Part shown: positions 9,750 to 10,853 of the stretch, one piece after another
Position numbering within the stretch: the first letter of the stretch is position 1
Layout of the letters: every line of letters starts with the position of its first letter
Assembly (NCBI GenBank): GCA_003133345.1
Contig: PKXB01000129.1
Location: forward strand, 1 to 10,853
Reading direction: 5' to 3'
Source: Hyphomicrobiales bacterium
GTDB lineage: Bacteria > Pseudomonadota > Alphaproteobacteria > Rhizobiales > Xanthobacteraceae
DNA length: 10,853 nucleotides
Made by a program: the position numbers and the translations under genes
The notes under the pieces: model-generated
The model's database searches: none
Told to the model about the DNA's origin: nothing
Seen by the model: only the letters and a program-made list of their open reading frames with translations

Positions 9750-10496
9750 ATGCCGAAATTGTCCGATCTCAAAATCAAGCTGTTCACCGACGGCGCCGAC
9801 AAGGCGCAGATCGTCGAGATGGCCAAGCAGGCCTGGATTGCCGGGTTCACCACCAACCCCTCGCTGCTCAAGAAAGCCGGGGTGAGCGACTACGAACGCT
9901 ATGCCCGCGATCTCGTCGCCGCCGTACCCGACCGCCACATCTCGTTTGAGGTGTTCTCCGACGACATTCCGGAAATGGTCGCGCAGGCCCGCGTCATCAC
10001 CGCCTGGGGCAAGAATGTCTACGTCAAGCTGCCGGTGACCACCACGCGCGGTGAGCCGCTGTTCGACGTGGTGCGCGCGCTGTCGCGCGATGGCGTCAAG
10101 ATCAACATGACGGCCATCTTCGCCGGCGAGCAGGTGGCGCACGCGGTCGAAGCGCTCGACGGCGGCGCGCCGGCCTGCGTATCGGTATTCGCCGGCCGGC
10201 TGGCCGATTTAGGCATCGACTATCGGACCATCATGCAGGATGCGATTGCGCGCGCCCGCAAGACGCGGAATATCGAGATCATCTGGGCCTCCACGCGCGA
10301 GGTATTCAACGTCGTGGAAGCCGACGCCATGGGTTGCCACATCATCACCGCACCGGCCGATGTCCTGAAAAAGCTCCCCAGCCTCGGTACCAAGACCGCG
10401 GCGGAGCTCTCGCTCGGCGCGGTGAAATCATTCCGCGAAGACGCGCTGGCCGCGGGTTTGCGGCTTTCGGTTCCCGCCTCGCGCGCCGCCGAATGA
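9750..10496 (+). CDS. Transaldolase-family protein (short, fructose-6-phosphate-aldolase-like)
   Basis: The product is 248 aa from ATG 9750; GTG 9741 would add three residues but lies within the ribosome site. It is a TIM-barrel aldolase: LFTDGAD (11-17), GFTTNPSLLKKAG (32-44), ISFEVFSDD (64-72), the Schiff-base lysine in VYVKLPVT (Lys93), INMTAIF (118-124), SVFAGRLADLGID (145-157), WASTREVFN (179-187) and HIITAPADVLKKL (197-209). It is shorter than housekeeping TalB (about 317 aa) and resembles the compact FSA/TalC-like transaldolases. The family transfers or cleaves a dihydroxyacetone unit via a lysine imine. The substrate here is unknown. Its place between glycan genes and a Gfo/Idh oxidoreductase suggests sugar-precursor synthesis rather than central metabolism (inference). 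Confidence 0.88.
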   Translation: MPKLSDLKIKLFTDGADKAQIVEMAKQAWIAGFTTNPSLLKKAGVSDYERYARDLVAAVPDRHISFEVFSDDIPEMVAQARVITAWGKNVYVKLPVTTTRGEPLFDVVRALSRDGVKINMTAIFAGEQVAHAVEALDGGAPACVSVFAGRLADLGIDYRTIMQDAIARARKTRNIEIIWASTREVFNVVEADAMGCHIITAPADVLKKLPSLGTKTAAELSLGAVKSFREDALAAGLRLSVPASRAAE

Positions 10497-10665
10497 TTTA
10501 GACGCGAAGACATTCAGCGCGCCCGGATTTTTGGCCGTTGTATTGCTGTAACGCTTTGAATCAAAACGTGTTCGCGGCGTTTTCCCGGGGTGGTCGCCAG
10601 CCGGCGCTGAGCGTGCTAGGGGAAGGCTTGGCTGCGGGTCAGGGTCAGGGGAAATCCGTCAGAAC
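10497..10665. promoter_or_regulatory. Intergenic region between transaldolase and Gfo/Idh genes
   Basis: The 169 bp hold a 19-bp near-palindrome (10551-10569), a possible -10 hexamer TGCTAG (10614-10619) without a good -35, a tandem GGGTCA pair near 10637-10648, and an AGGGGA (10647-10652) 13 nt before the next start. The gap suggests the next gene may have its own promoter. No clear rho-independent terminator follows the transaldolase. Confidence 0.35.
10551..10569. repeat. 19-bp near-perfect palindrome
   Basis: ACGCTTTGAATCAAAACGT: two 9-bp arms about a central A, with a single mismatch. It lies about 97-115 bp upstream of the Gfo/Idh start. It may be a regulator site or the remnant of a dispersed palindromic repeat; no second copy was seen in the window. 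Confidence 0.5.
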
Positions 10666-10853
10666 ATGATGCAAGCGGTAAAACCGGATGCGGAGCCTTC
10701 GTTGCGTATCGGCGTGATCGGCGTCGGCGTGATGGGCAGCAACCATGCCCGGGTGCTCACGGGGCTGCCGGGGGCCGAACTCGTCGGCGTCGCCGATCCC
10801 GACCGCAAGCAGGCCGAATTCGTCGCCCGCACCCTCGGCTGCGCCGCCGTCGC
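10666..10853 (+). CDS. Gfo/Idh/MocA-family oxidoreductase (partial, N-terminus only)
   Basis: There are 62 codons from ATG 10666 (a second ATG follows directly) to the window edge, all open. After a short charged leader the Rossmann fold starts: LRIGVIGVGVMGSNHARVL (13-31). The dinucleotide loop is GVGVMG (19-24), and LVGVADPD (39-46) places Asp44 at the end of strand 2, as in NAD(P)-binding Gfo/Idh/MocA dehydrogenases. In polysaccharide loci this family includes UDP-sugar 3-dehydrogenases such as WbpB/WlbA and inositol-type dehydrogenases; the fragment is too short to choose. It follows the transaldolase on the same strand after 169 bp and probably belongs to a sugar-synthesis module continuing to the right. 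Confidence 0.85.
   Translation, partial: MMQAVKPDAEPSLRIGVIGVGVMGSNHARVLTGLPGAELVGVADPDRKQAEFVARTLGCAAV

Noticed and set aside
10497..10550. Rho-independent terminator after the transaldolase
   Set aside because: A GGATTTTTGG T-run is present near 10525-10534, but no convincing GC stem precedes it.

Overview
The window is a high-GC (roughly 60-65% by eye), densely coded surface-polysaccharide (LPS core / O-antigen type) locus. It most likely comes from an alphaproteobacterium of the Hyphomicrobiales (Bradyrhizobium/Rhodoplanes-like). That placement is inferred from codon bias, GTG starts and gene types; no rRNA or other taxonomic marker is present. I see no tRNA, rRNA, CRISPR array, insertion sequence or phage gene. 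No gene-free stretch exceeds 300 bases; the longest is 7373-7607.

Layout. (1) 1-625, minus: a WaaE/KdtX-like family-2 glycosyltransferase running off the left edge. (2) 756-3909, plus: a translationally coupled trio of a GT2 glycosyltransferase with a C-terminal galactosyltransferase-type motif, an O-antigen-ligase (WaaL/Wzy_C) membrane protein and a GT9 'heptosyltransferase'; both junctions are ATGA overlaps. (3) 7372-3882, minus: a compact trio of a GT4 glycosyltransferase, a UDP-HexNAc 6-dehydrogenase (WbpA/TviB type) and a WbpL/WecA-type polyprenyl-phosphate sugar-1-phosphate transferase. (4) 7608-8627, plus: a UDP-glucuronate 4-epimerase-family protein, divergent from trio 3. (5) 9580-8615, minus: a UPF0104 / LPG-synthase-TM ('flippase-like') membrane protein. 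(6) 9750-10496, plus: a short transaldolase-family protein, then from 10666 the N-terminus of a Gfo/Idh/MocA oxidoreductase cut by the right edge.

How it fits together. The dehydrogenase and epimerase would supply UDP-activated (amino)uronic acids. The WbpL-like enzyme would load the first sugar phosphate onto undecaprenyl phosphate, and the GT4 and GT2 enzymes would extend glycans on lipid carrier or lipid A-core. The WaaL-like ligase would join O-chain to core, and the GT9 enzyme would add a core sugar. The transaldolase and Gfo/Idh pair looks like the start of a sugar-modifying module continuing to the right. No Wzx, Wzy polymerase or ABC exporter is visible here.

The families are well known and I do not see a clearly undescribed system. 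The points most worth a second look are the transaldolase/Gfo-Idh pair in a glycan locus, the uncertain substrate of the dehydrogenase/epimerase pair, a GT9 enzyme in a lineage whose LPS core often lacks heptose, and several small DNA elements: a C7 ribosome-site spacer, an inverted repeat in a divergent promoter region, and a 19-bp near-palindrome.
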